Source of the DNA: Streptomyces tanashiensis
GTDB taxonomy: Bacteria > Actinomycetota > Actinomycetes > Streptomycetales > Streptomycetaceae
Length of the DNA stretch: 64,000 bases
Reading direction: 5' to 3'
Assembly: GCF_014648895.1 (NCBI RefSeq)
Contig: NZ_BMRZ01000002.1
Coordinates: 434,001-498,000, forward strand
Below, piece after piece: positions 33,365-41,087 of the stretch; the stretch's first letter is position 1, and the number at the start of each line of letters is the position of its first letter. Below the pieces are notes generated by a model. The model did not search any database. It worked only from the letters and a program-made list of their open reading frames with translations, and was not told the origin of the DNA. The position numbers and the translations under genes are program-made.

Positions 33365-33844
33365 TCAGTCGAGTCGGTCGGCGTGCCGCAGGCGGACACT
33401 CGCCGCGTGCCGGACGCGGCGGGTACGCCCCTGCGTGGTGAGCACCCTCAGGGCCTCAACCGACGTGACCGCCTCGGTACTTGTCACCTTGCGCTGGAGC
33501 CAGTCGGACGCACCGGTAAGACTCTCGGCGTCCCACGGGCCGCCCAGGGCGATGGTGTGCAGCAGGGTCCACTCCCGGAGCCGGAGGGTGAGGAACTCGC
33601 GCTGCGTCATCACCTCGGCGAGGGCCTGCGCCCATGCGGTGAACCGGGGGCCGGCCAGGAGACCGGCGGCCCGGCGGTCCAGGTGACGGAGGACCGCGCT
33701 GTTCGCCATCGCGGCGTCCTCGTCGCGCAGGACAGCGGCCACCAGCTCGGCCTCGGACTCCTCGGCCACGGCCTCCAGAGCCTGCAGGTGACGCGCGAAG
33801 CGCCGGTGCTCGGCGGGTTCCTCGTTGACATACGGGGAGTTCAT
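33365..33844 (-). CDS. Hypothetical helical protein
   Basis: A 159-residue, predominantly helical soluble protein: MNSPYVNEEPAEHRRFARHL and AVAEESEAELVAAVLRDED, then MTQREFLTLRLREWTLLHT. The C-terminus is basic (TTQGRTRRVRHAASVRLRHA). There is no recognised domain. The ATG 33844 start is favoured over 33862 because the latter adds only MCTIHG without a site. Unknown role. Confidence 0.6.
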   Translation of the reverse strand: MNSPYVNEEPAEHRRFARHLQALEAVAEESEAELVAAVLRDEDAAMANSAVLRHLDRRAAGLLAGPRFTAWAQALAEVMTQREFLTLRLREWTLLHTIALGGPWDAESLTGASDWLQRKVTSTEAVTSVEALRVLTTQGRTRRVRHAASVRLRHADRLD

Positions 33845-33906
33845 GCCGTGGATTGTGCACACGACGCCGCCGGCGCGTTCAGGCAGGATGGGAAAGAGGC
33901 GAATTC

Positions 33907-34205
33907 ATGCGGATGTTCAGGAAGCTCCTGGCCCGGCGGGCCGGAAGCGGTGACGACGCCACGCCTCACGCCTTCACGCCCGCTCTCGCCGAACCCTCCG
34001 GTCAACAGTCCCCGCAGGACCCCGTCGTGGCCGAGTACACCATCCGTACCGCGGGAGGGAACGACTGGCCCGCGTTGCCCTCATCGTCGCGGAGCCGGCG
34101 CAGCAGCTCGGTGAGGCGTCCGAGGAGACCGCCGTCCACGACAGGGTCATCGGCTGGGCGCCGGGCCGGGAGGGTCCGGGCGGGCCGGTCCTGGTAGAAC
34201 AGTGA
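33907..34205 (+). pseudogene. Frameshifted small hypothetical gene
   Basis: Reading starts at ATG 33907 (AAAGAGG site) with MRMFRKLLARRAGSGDDATP and is coding to NDW at 34069. There one base is missing in TGG-CCC. Adding a G restores WARVALIVAEPAQQLGEASE and a plausible end GPVLVEQ at TGA 34203-34205, giving about 100 residues. Codon use in both parts is strongly actinomycete. The stop is 3 bases before the next gene's ATG, implying translational coupling. Function unknown; the frameshift may be real or a sequencing error. Confidence 0.6.
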
Positions 34206-34208
34206 CCG

Positions 34209-34877
34209 ATGGGTCTTCAGGAGCGCGAACGCAAGATGTACCGGCCGCTGCGGCGGGCCGGCCTCGAGGTGATCCCGGACGCGGTACCGGACGGCACGAT
34301 ACCGTTCGTCTTCGGATCGCGTCCCGAGGACGTCGTCGGCCGTTTCTCCCACCCGTACGAGACCCCACGGCTCGTCGAGCGACTCAACGAGGACTGGTAC
34401 GAGCTCGCGGTCTCCACGGGCCTACTCGACCACCGGCGTGAGTTCCTCGTCATGCTTCCCCACGGCACCCACACGCACCAAGCCGTCCTGCATAAGCGGA
34501 ACCAGCACTATGGCCGCCGTGCCGCACCGGCGGTCTGGGCCCGGGTCCGGCTCCTGGACCGCTGGGACATCATGGGCCGGGGCGCGGGATCGGCGTTCCT
34601 CGGCATCCGCGCGGGCCACCCCGGCTTCGGCATGCTGGCTCTCGACAGCAGCGTGTACATCAGTTGCTCGACGGGCGAGGCGGGCGTCGACGTGGTCGCG
34701 GTGGGCCATCCGGACCGCTCGGAGAACGTCCTGCGGGATCTGGAATGGCGCGCGCAATGGGACAGTCCGTACAACAACCGCGAGATGCGGGAGCGGATCA
34801 CCGTCTGGCTCGCGGGCCGCACACGACGCGCCGTCAGCCCCTCAGGCGACTCGGGCGACGAAGGTGGCCGCCCATGA
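34209..34877 (+). CDS. Hypothetical protein
   Basis: A 222-residue soluble protein beginning MGLQERERKMYRPLRRAGLE. It has FVFGSRPEDVVGRFSHPYET, REFLVMLPHGTHTHQAVLHK and a C-terminal DLEWRAQWDSPYNNREMRER. No known domain is recognised. It starts 3 bases after the frameshifted small gene and its stop overlaps the start of the hydrolase remnant (ATGA at 34874-34877), so the three probably formed one operon before decay. The N-terminal half mixes basic and acidic helices. Confidence 0.65.
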   Translation: MGLQERERKMYRPLRRAGLEVIPDAVPDGTIPFVFGSRPEDVVGRFSHPYETPRLVERLNEDWYELAVSTGLLDHRREFLVMLPHGTHTHQAVLHKRNQHYGRRAAPAVWARVRLLDRWDIMGRGAGSAFLGIRAGHPGFGMLALDSSVYISCSTGEAGVDVVAVGHPDRSENVLRDLEWRAQWDSPYNNREMRERITVWLAGRTRRAVSPSGDSGDEGGRP

Positions 34878-35288
34878 ACGCCGACACCGACCGGCCGACC
34901 TTCTCACTGGTCCACGGAGCATGGCACGGAGCCTGATGCTGGGACTCCGCACGCGCGGAGCTCGACGCGGACGCCATCCGGGACAGCCTCCGGCGCATCG
35001 ACGGCCCGGTGATGGTGATCGCCCATTCCCACGGAGGCGTCCCCGCCACGGAGGAGCGTCGGGTCCTTCACGGAGCGGGTGACGACGGCGGGACGGCGCA
35101 AGGTGCCCAACGGCCACGTCGTCTGCGACCACGACCGGCCGCTCGAACCGTCCCGGCCACACGAGCTCGCCACGCGCGCCGATGCCGTCCACCGACCGCC
35201 GAGCAGCCACTCGCCGATCCTCTCAATGCCCCGTCGACGGGCCACCCTCCTGACCGGGATCGCCACGTCCCCCGCCCCTTGGCGATGA
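34874..35288 (+). pseudogene. Alpha/beta hydrolase pseudogene (TGG to TGA, deletion, frameshift)
   Basis: The frame begins MNADTDRPTFSLVHGAWHGA, the start of EstC-type alpha/beta hydrolases (VHGAWHGAWCW), but the next Trp codon is TGA at 34934-34936, followed directly by CWDSARAELDADAIRD. Continuing past the stop, VMVIAHSHGGVPATE resembles the nucleophile region (AHSHGG), but the Ser elbow lies far too close to the N-terminus, showing a large internal loss. A different frame then carries the family C-terminus: GHVVCDHDRPLEPSRP and ATRADAVHRPPSSHSPILSM with the catalytic His. The gene is certainly dead. Confidence 0.85.
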
Positions 35289-35619
35289 TTCGCCACGCCC
35301 GCCCGTGGCAGGGTGCCCGGTGTGGATCGACCGACGCCGGTGTTGTCGGCGGCACGCGCGGCGAGGCCGTACGCCTGGCTACCCGCTGAAGGCCTCCGAC
35401 TCACCGTTACCCCGGCCTGCCCCTATTCCAGGCTGGGCCATTGGGATGCCTATGGCAGACATTGGCTTCTTCATTGGATACCTATGGGTCGCCGACCTAC
35501 TGTCGAGGACATCGCCGCACTGACGATCTCGCCGCAGAACGTCACTCGGACCAGAGTGTCAGTGTGCGCCCGCCCGACTCCGGGCCCCGACCGGGCCCGC
35601 CATCCCCTGGAGCTCCCCC
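35289..35619. other. Intergenic region with a spaced direct repeat
   Basis: About 330 bases without a supportable gene. CATTGGGATGCCTATGG (35439-35455) recurs as CATTGGATACCTATGG (35472-35487), 33 bases apart on the same strand and unusually AT-rich for this genome. It may be a regulator-binding site for the DJ-1-like gene. A reading MGRRPTVEDIAAL from ATG 35484 recalls LacI N-termini, but it ends within about 20 residues of similarity. Confidence 0.4.
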
Positions 35620-36315
35620 ATGTCGAAGATCCTTTTCGTGATGACCGGTGTCGACCACTGGACGCTGGCCGACGGCACCAAGCACCCCACCGGTTTCTGG
35701 GCCGAGGAGGCCGTCGCGCCGGCCGAGGCGTTCAAGGCCGCCGGGCACGAGGTCGTCGTCGCGACGCCCGGCGGTGTCGTCCCGACCGTCGACGCGGGCA
35801 GCCTCGCTCCCGAGGTCAACGGTGGGCAGGAAGGCGCGGACAAGGTCGCCGCAGCGCTCGCCTCCCTCAGCGAGATCAAGAACCCCGTCAAGCTGGAGGA
35901 CGTCCGTCCGGCCGATTACGACGCCGTCTTCTACCCCGGCGGCCACGGCCCCATGGAGGACCTCGCCGTGAACCCGGTCTCCGGCAGGCTGCTGGTCGAC
36001 ACCCTGCGGTCGGGCAAGCCCCTGGGCGTGGTCTGCCACGGCCCGGCCGCGCTCCTCGCCGCCACGGACGCCGACGGCTCGAACGCGTTCGCCGGCCGCA
36101 AGGTCGCCGCCTTCACCAACGCCGAGGAGACCCAGGCCGGTCTCGCCGACAGGGCGAAGTGGCTGTTGGAGACCCGCCTCGTCGAGGCCGGCGTGGACGT
36201 CCAGGTCGCCGAGCCGTGGGCCCCGCACGTGGTCGTCGACGGCAACCTGGTCACCGGCCAGAACCCCGCCTCCTCCGCGCCGCTCGCCGCGGAGCTGCTC
36301 AAGAAGCTGGCCTGA
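35620..36315 (+). CDS. DJ-1/PfpI-type (HchA-like) protein
   Basis: A 231-residue class I glutamine-amidotransferase-fold protein. MSKILFVMTGVDHWTLADGT, FYPGGHGPMEDLA and PLGVVCHGPAALLAATD with the nucleophile Cys139-His140 and Glu29 resemble the Hsp31/HchA glyoxalase III and deglycase-like family. It probably detoxifies reactive carbonyls, but specific activity is unproven. The TetR gene follows 5 bases later in the same direction and is probably cotranscribed. Confidence 0.9.
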   Translation: MSKILFVMTGVDHWTLADGTKHPTGFWAEEAVAPAEAFKAAGHEVVVATPGGVVPTVDAGSLAPEVNGGQEGADKVAAALASLSEIKNPVKLEDVRPADYDAVFYPGGHGPMEDLAVNPVSGRLLVDTLRSGKPLGVVCHGPAALLAATDADGSNAFAGRKVAAFTNAEETQAGLADRAKWLLETRLVEAGVDVQVAEPWAPHVVVDGNLVTGQNPASSAPLAAELLKKLA

Positions 36316-36320
36316 CCCCC

Positions 36321-36899
36321 ATGAGTACGGACCGGCTCGACGAGGTCCTCGACGCCACGTACGACTGCCTCACGCGGTACGGCGTACGGCGCACCACGAT
36401 GGACGACATCGCCACCACCATGGGCGTGTCCCGGTCAGCGGTCTACCAGTACGTCCGCAGCAAGGACGACGCCTTCCGCCGGCTCGCCGAGCGCCTGCAC
36501 GACCGGGCGCTCGCGCGGGCCCGGCGCTCGGCGGCCGACGAGGACGCCCCGCACGCGGAACGCATCCGGGGCGTCCTCGCCGCCAAGCTCGACCTCGTCC
36601 TGGAGCTCAGCGGGGCCTCACCGCACACCGCCGAGCTGATCGACACCAAGGCGCGCCTCTTCGGCGGCATCTGCGGCGGTTTCACCAAGGACCTGCGGCG
36701 GCTGCTCGTCAGCCTGTTCACCGAGGCCGGTACGTCCGGGGACATCGAGCCCGCCGAAGCGGCCGACATCGCGATCGCCCTCGTCGTCGGCCTGGAGAGC
36801 GCACCCGAGCCCCGGCAACTCCTCGGCCCGGCGACCGAGGCACTCCTCGCGGGGCTCCTCGGCCGAACCACCCCTCCGCCTATACAAATAGTTGTATAG
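36321..36899 (+). CDS. TetR family transcriptional regulator
   Basis: A 192-residue TetR repressor. The HTH is VLDATYDCLTRYGVRRTTMD followed by IATTMGVSRSAVYQYVRSKD; the C-terminal ligand domain follows. Its own stop codon overlaps a 20-base palindrome (36880-36899), presumably its operator, located just before the NTF2/flavoprotein block. It therefore probably represses the downstream redox genes and perhaps itself if transcription reads from the DJ-1 gene. The upstream gene is separated by only 5 bases. Confidence 0.92.
   Translation: MSTDRLDEVLDATYDCLTRYGVRRTTMDDIATTMGVSRSAVYQYVRSKDDAFRRLAERLHDRALARARRSAADEDAPHAERIRGVLAAKLDLVLELSGASPHTAELIDTKARLFGGICGGFTKDLRRLLVSLFTEAGTSGDIEPAEAADIAIALVVGLESAPEPRQLLGPATEALLAGLLGRTTPPPIQIVV
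36880..36899. promoter_or_regulatory. Perfect palindrome at the tetR stop, likely TetR operator
   Basis: CTATACAA and TTGTATAG are perfect 8-base arms around ATAG. The site overlaps the tetR stop codon and lies 81 bases before the NTF2-like start. TATACAA-type arms are unusually AT-rich here, which makes chance unlikely. Confidence 0.75.
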
Positions 36900-36979
36900 C
36901 CAAACCCTGGACACGGCCACCCCTCGTCACTAGCCTCCTCCTCACCTACTCACTTAGTTGACTAGCTGCGGAGCTGCAT

Positions 36980-37507
36980 ATGAAGTCCTTCCGTCAGGCC
37001 GTCGAGGCGAACGACCACGCGGCGATCGAGGCCCTGCTCGCCGAGGATGTCGTCTTCACCAGCCCCGTCGCCTTCAAGCCCTACCCCGGCAAGGCGATCA
37101 CGGCGGCCATCCTGCGCGGAGTCTCCCGCGTCTTCACCGACTTCCGTTACGTCCGGGAGATCACCGGCGAGGACGGCCGCGACCACGCCCTCGTCTTCGA
37201 GGCGCGCGTCGGCGACCGCGCCATCACCGGCTGCGACTTCCTCCACCTGAACGAGCACGGCCTCATCGACGACTTCATGGTCATGGTCCGGCCCCTCTCC
37301 GCCGCGCAGGCGCTGGCCGAGGCGATGGGGGCGCAGTTCGGCCGCATCGCCGCCGAAGCCGCTCAAGCAGCCGAATCCGCCGAAGCCACAGGAGCCGCAG
37401 GAGCCGCAGGAGCCACAGAAACCGCAGGAGCCGCAGGAGCCGCAGGAGCCTCCGAATCCGCAGGAGCCGCGGAGGCCGCCGGCGCCGCGCAGGCGGACCG
37501 GGCGTGA
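36980..37507 (+). CDS. NTF2/SnoaL-like protein with Ala/Gly/Glu repeat tail
   Basis: A 175-residue protein. Residues 1-110 form a SnoaL/NTF2-like cone (MKSFRQAVEANDHAAIEALL, DVVFTSPVAFKPYPGKA, DHALVFEARVGDRAITGCDF, HLNEHGLIDDFMVMVRP). The last 60 residues are a low-complexity tail of GAAGA and EAAGA type repeats ending QADRA. Family members are ligand-binding or enzymes (isomerase, hydrolase) or partner domains. The TGA stop overlaps the GTG start of the flavoprotein (GTGA), so translation is coupled. Confidence 0.8.
   Translation: MKSFRQAVEANDHAAIEALLAEDVVFTSPVAFKPYPGKAITAAILRGVSRVFTDFRYVREITGEDGRDHALVFEARVGDRAITGCDFLHLNEHGLIDDFMVMVRPLSAAQALAEAMGAQFGRIAAEAAQAAESAEATGAAGAAGATETAGAAGAAGASESAGAAEAAGAAQADRA
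37386..37470 (+). repeat. Nine-base coding repeat in the NTF2-like gene tail
   Basis: Repeated GGAGCCGCA/GGAGCCACA units with GAATCC and GAAACC variants encode the Ala/Gly/Glu-rich tail. The repeat stays in frame and probably varies in copy number among strains. Confidence 0.8.
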
Positions 37508-38991
37508 GCGGCGACTACGACGCGATCGTCATCGGCGCCGGAAACGCCGGCCTGACCGCCGCGGCCACACTCCAGCGGGCTGGGGTACGGACCCTCCTGG
37601 TCGAGCGGCACAACGTACCGGGCGGCTGCGCCACCTCCTTCCGGCGCGGGCGGTACGAGTTCGAGGTGGCCCTGCACCAGCTCTCCGGCATCGGGGCGCA
37701 GGGCCAGGCGTTCTCGCTGCGCGGCCTCTTCGAGGGGCTCGGCGTCGCCGACGAGCTGGACTTCGTACGGGAACACGACCTGTACCGGGCGGTCGTGCCA
37801 GGTCGGTACGACGTGACCCTTCCGGCGGAGTGGGGGGCCGCGACCGACGCCCTGGAGCAGGCCTTCCCCGGGAACCGGGCCCGCGTCGAGAAGTTCTTCG
37901 ACCTCGTGCGGAACGTCGCCTTCTGGCAGGTCGCGGCGATGCGCGGCACTCCGGCCGAGCAGGTCGACCCGGTGCTCTTCCGGCAGGCCCTGCGGCCGGT
38001 CGAGGACGTCCTCGACGAGCACTTCACGGACACGGACCTCAAGTCCGTCCTGTCCCTCTACTGGACCTACGTCGGCCAGCCCCCGTCACGGATGGCCTTC
38101 CAGGACCTGGCGATGGTGCTCTTCGCCTACTTCGAGTTCAAGCCCTGGCACGTGCGCGGCGGTTCGCAGGCCATGTCCACCGCGATCCTGGGCGCTTTCC
38201 TCAGGGCGGGCGGCGAGGTGCGTTTCCACACCGCTGTCGAGGCCGTACTGACCCGCGGCGGGCGCGTCGTCGGCGTGCGCCTCGACGACGGCGAGGAGGC
38301 CGGCGCAGCCGATGTCGTCTCCAACGCCTCCCTGCCCGTCACCTACGGCATGCTCGAAGGGACCGACCTCCCCGGCGCCGTCCGTACCGACCTCGCGAGC
38401 CGCCGCCTCGGGGTCTCCGGCTTCGTGCTCCACATGGGCCTCGACGCGACTCCGGCCGAGCTCGGATTCACCACCAGCACCAGTTTCGTCAACGTCGACA
38501 CCGACCACGAGCGCACCTACGCGTCGACGCGCTCCCTGGAGCCCGCCCGGGGCATCTGCGTCAGCTCGTACGACGTGGCTCCCATCGGCTTCGCCCCCGC
38601 CGGTGCCACGCACGTGAGCCTGATGACCCTGCAGTACGCCGACGTGTGGGACGGCGTCCCTGCCGATGCCTACGCGCGCGTGAAGTACGACTACGCGCAG
38701 ACGCTCCTCGACCTCGTCGAGCACATCACTCCGGGGATCCGCGACGCGATCGAGGAGGTGGACGTGGCCACGCCGCTGACCATGGCCCGCTACCTCGGCC
38801 ACCCCGGCGGGGCGATCTACGGCTACGACCAGGACGTCACCGACACCTGGCAGTTCCGGGACAACGAGCGCCGCAGCCACGTGCCCGGACTCCACCTGGT
38901 GGGCTCGTGGTCCTCCATGGGCGGCTTCCAGCCGACCCTCGAAGCGGGTGCGCGCGTGGCCCGCCGTCTCCTCCGCGCCCGGGCCGCCTGA
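37504..38991 (+). CDS. FAD-dependent oxidoreductase, CrtI/RetSat/CRTISO-like
   Basis: A 495-residue flavoprotein. The dinucleotide motif AIVIGAGNAGLTAAATLQRAG is at the N-terminus, followed by VERHNVPGGCATSFRRG, the CrtI/PDS-type FAD-binding extension, and ends HLVGSWSSMGGFQPTLEAG, the C-terminal FAD contact of carotene desaturase/isomerase proteins. The YDQDVTD segment is also typical. Such enzymes desaturate, isomerise or saturate polyenes. There is no phytoene synthase or other carotenoid gene in the window, so the substrate is unknown. GTG 37504 overlaps the preceding stop. Confidence 0.88.
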   Translation: MSGDYDAIVIGAGNAGLTAAATLQRAGVRTLLVERHNVPGGCATSFRRGRYEFEVALHQLSGIGAQGQAFSLRGLFEGLGVADELDFVREHDLYRAVVPGRYDVTLPAEWGAATDALEQAFPGNRARVEKFFDLVRNVAFWQVAAMRGTPAEQVDPVLFRQALRPVEDVLDEHFTDTDLKSVLSLYWTYVGQPPSRMAFQDLAMVLFAYFEFKPWHVRGGSQAMSTAILGAFLRAGGEVRFHTAVEAVLTRGGRVVGVRLDDGEEAGAADVVSNASLPVTYGMLEGTDLPGAVRTDLASRRLGVSGFVLHMGLDATPAELGFTTSTSFVNVDTDHERTYASTRSLEPARGICVSSYDVAPIGFAPAGATHVSLMTLQYADVWDGVPADAYARVKYDYAQTLLDLVEHITPGIRDAIEEVDVATPLTMARYLGHPGGAIYGYDQDVTDTWQFRDNERRSHVPGLHLVGSWSSMGGFQPTLEAGARVARRLLRARAA

Positions 38992-39051
38992 TCCCCCTTC
39001 CGACAGCACCCCCCTGCCTTCCTGTAGCCCCCAAGGATCACGGAGACCACC

Positions 39052-40209
39052 GTGAAGCACCCTCTGGCCGACCTCTTCGACGGCGCCGAACAGATCGAGA
39101 ACGAGATCGCGTCACGTGAGGCGGACACCGCCGCACACGATGCCGGCGCCGCCGACCCCGTCCTGCGCACCCGCCGCGCGATCGACACGTACCACCCGAA
39201 GCGCCTCGCTCTCACGGTCTCCGAGGTCATCGAGGAGACGCCCAGCACCCGCACCTTCCGGCTGCGGCGCACCGACGGCGGCGACCTGCCGCCGTTCCTC
39301 GCCGGGCAGTACGTGGCGGTGTACGCGGACGGCACCAGCCGCCCTTACGCTCTCTCCTCCAGCCCCGCGCGGCTCGACCACTACGACCTGACGGTGCGCC
39401 GGGTCGCCGGTGGCCGGATCAGCAACCACCTGGTCGACACCCTTGCCGCGGGCGACCCCCTGACCACCAGCGGGCCCCTCGGCACCTTCCACCACAACCC
39501 GCTCTTCCACGGGGACGACCTCGTGTTCCTGGCCGGCGGCTCCGGTGTCGTCCCCGCCATGAGCATGATCCGCGAGATCGTCGACCGCGGCCTGGGGCGC
39601 CGCTTCCACCTCCTCTACGGCTCACGTGACCTCGGCGACATCGTGTTCCGCGAGGAGCTCGACGCGCTCGCCGCCGACGACCCCCGCATCAGGGTCGACC
39701 ACGTCCTCCAGGACCCGGGCGCCGACTGGGCGGGGCCCACGGGATTCCTCACCGCCGGACTGATCAGCACGCTGACCGGTCCACTCGGCCGGCGCACGGT
39801 GTACGTGTGCGGGCCCCAGGCCCTCTACCCGTACGCCCTCGACCAGCTCACCGCCCTCGGCCATCCCCGCCGCCGGATCCGCTTCGAGGCCAACGGAGCC
39901 CCGGCCGACCCCACCCGGCAGCCCCACTGGCCCGCCGACACGGATCCCGCCGAGGAGGTCGCCGTCACCGCCCGGGGGATCACCTTCCCCACCCGGCGCG
40001 GCCGCCCCCTGCTCGACGCCCTGGAGGACGCCGGCGTCCGCCCCGAGGCCGCGTGCCGCTCGGGCGAGTGCGGGCTCTGCCGCATCAGGGTGGTCAAGGG
40101 CGCCGTCCACACCGCCGAGGAGGCCCGGCTGCGCCTGTCGGACCCACCGGCGGGCTACACCCACTCCTGCGTCGCCTATCCGCTCACGGACGTCGAACTC
40201 GAGGTCTGA
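39052..40209 (+). CDS. NAD(P)H:[2Fe-2S] flavoreductase
   Basis: A 385-residue electron-transfer protein. A 50-residue leader precedes an FAD domain (SRPYALSSSP, the RxYSxxS motif), an NAD(P) domain (VFLAGGSGVVPAMSMIREI and VYVCGPQALYPYAL) and a C-terminal plant-type [2Fe-2S] ferredoxin with Cys335, Cys340, Cys343 and Cys373. The order matches class IB reductases such as those of Hcr and aromatic oxygenases. GTG 39052 starts 60 bases after the CrtI-like gene. It most likely passes NADH or NADPH electrons to that flavoprotein, an unusual pairing. Confidence 0.9.
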   Translation: MKHPLADLFDGAEQIENEIASREADTAAHDAGAADPVLRTRRAIDTYHPKRLALTVSEVIEETPSTRTFRLRRTDGGDLPPFLAGQYVAVYADGTSRPYALSSSPARLDHYDLTVRRVAGGRISNHLVDTLAAGDPLTTSGPLGTFHHNPLFHGDDLVFLAGGSGVVPAMSMIREIVDRGLGRRFHLLYGSRDLGDIVFREELDALAADDPRIRVDHVLQDPGADWAGPTGFLTAGLISTLTGPLGRRTVYVCGPQALYPYALDQLTALGHPRRRIRFEANGAPADPTRQPHWPADTDPAEEVAVTARGITFPTRRGRPLLDALEDAGVRPEAACRSGECGLCRIRVVKGAVHTAEEARLRLSDPPAGYTHSCVAYPLTDVELEV

Positions 40210-40245
40210 CCCGACCCGGCCCCGCCGATCCTGGATACTGCTGCG

Positions 40246-41040
40246 ATGCCGCAGACGCCGCCCGCCGTGGAGCCCGAACCCATATCGGCCGACCCGCCGC
40301 ACCGCACGGACCTCACCCTGCTCACCCAGTCCTGGCTCGACCTGGCCTTCCTGCACTGGGCCGTGGATCCCGCCGAGGTGGCCCCGCTCCTTCCGGCCGG
40401 GACCGTGCCCGACACCCTCGACGGGGTCACCTACGTGGGCCTCGTCGCGTTCCGGATGCACCGCGTCGGCTGGTTCCGCCTTCCCGGGGTCCCCTACCTC
40501 GGGAGCTTCCCCGAGACCAACGTGCGCCTGTACTCCGTGGACGCCCACGGGCGCCGCGGTGTGGTGTTCCGCTCGCTCGACGCGTCCCGCCTCGTCCCCG
40601 TGACCGTCGGGCGGTGGGCGTTCCGCATCCCCTACGTGTGGTCGAAGATGACCGTCCGGAACGACGGCTCCACGCTGACGTACACCAGCAGGCGGCGGTG
40701 GCCGGGGCCGCGCGGGGCCCACAGCGCGATCAGCGTGGACATCGGCGAGCGGGTCGAGGAGCCGACGGCCCTGGAACACTTCCTGACCGCCCGCTGGGGG
40801 ATGCACAGCTCCTTCCGCGGGCGCCCTCTCTACCTCCCGAACACCCACCCCCGCTGGCCGCTGCACCGTGCCCGTCTCCTCGCCTGCGACGAGAGCCTCC
40901 TCGCGGCCGCCGGGCTGCGCCGTCCCGTCGGGGAGCCCGTGAGCGTGCTGTACTCACCGGGCGTACCGGTCCGCTTCGGCAGCCCGCCACGGCTCCCCCG
41001 TACGGCGGCCGTCCCCCGCCCGAGGAACGGCGGCGCCTGA
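40246..41040 (+). CDS. DUF2071 (YqjF-like) family protein
   Basis: A 264-residue protein of the DUF2071 family, which shares the acetoacetate decarboxylase-like fold. Characteristic segments are LTQSWLDLAFLHWAVDPAEV, LPAGTVPDTLDGVTYVGLVA, RMHRVGWFRLPGVPYLGSFP and NVRLYSVDAHGRRGVVFRSL. The biochemical role of the family is unknown to me. It follows the flavoreductase by 36 bases and probably ends the transcription unit. Confidence 0.82.
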   Translation: MPQTPPAVEPEPISADPPHRTDLTLLTQSWLDLAFLHWAVDPAEVAPLLPAGTVPDTLDGVTYVGLVAFRMHRVGWFRLPGVPYLGSFPETNVRLYSVDAHGRRGVVFRSLDASRLVPVTVGRWAFRIPYVWSKMTVRNDGSTLTYTSRRRWPGPRGAHSAISVDIGERVEEPTALEHFLTARWGMHSSFRGRPLYLPNTHPRWPLHRARLLACDESLLAAAGLRRPVGEPVSVLYSPGVPVRFGSPPRLPRTAAVPRPRNGGA

Positions 41041-41087
41041 CCCCCGCCCTCGCGTTCGGCCCGTACCGTCGCCGGCGGGCGTGCGGC

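Noticed and set aside
35446..35523. 25-residue hydrophobic reading from ATG 35449 and a LacI-like start MGRRPTVEDIAAL from ATG 35484
   Set aside because: Too short, no ribosome binding site, and overlapping each other within an AT-rich direct repeat; similarity may be chance.
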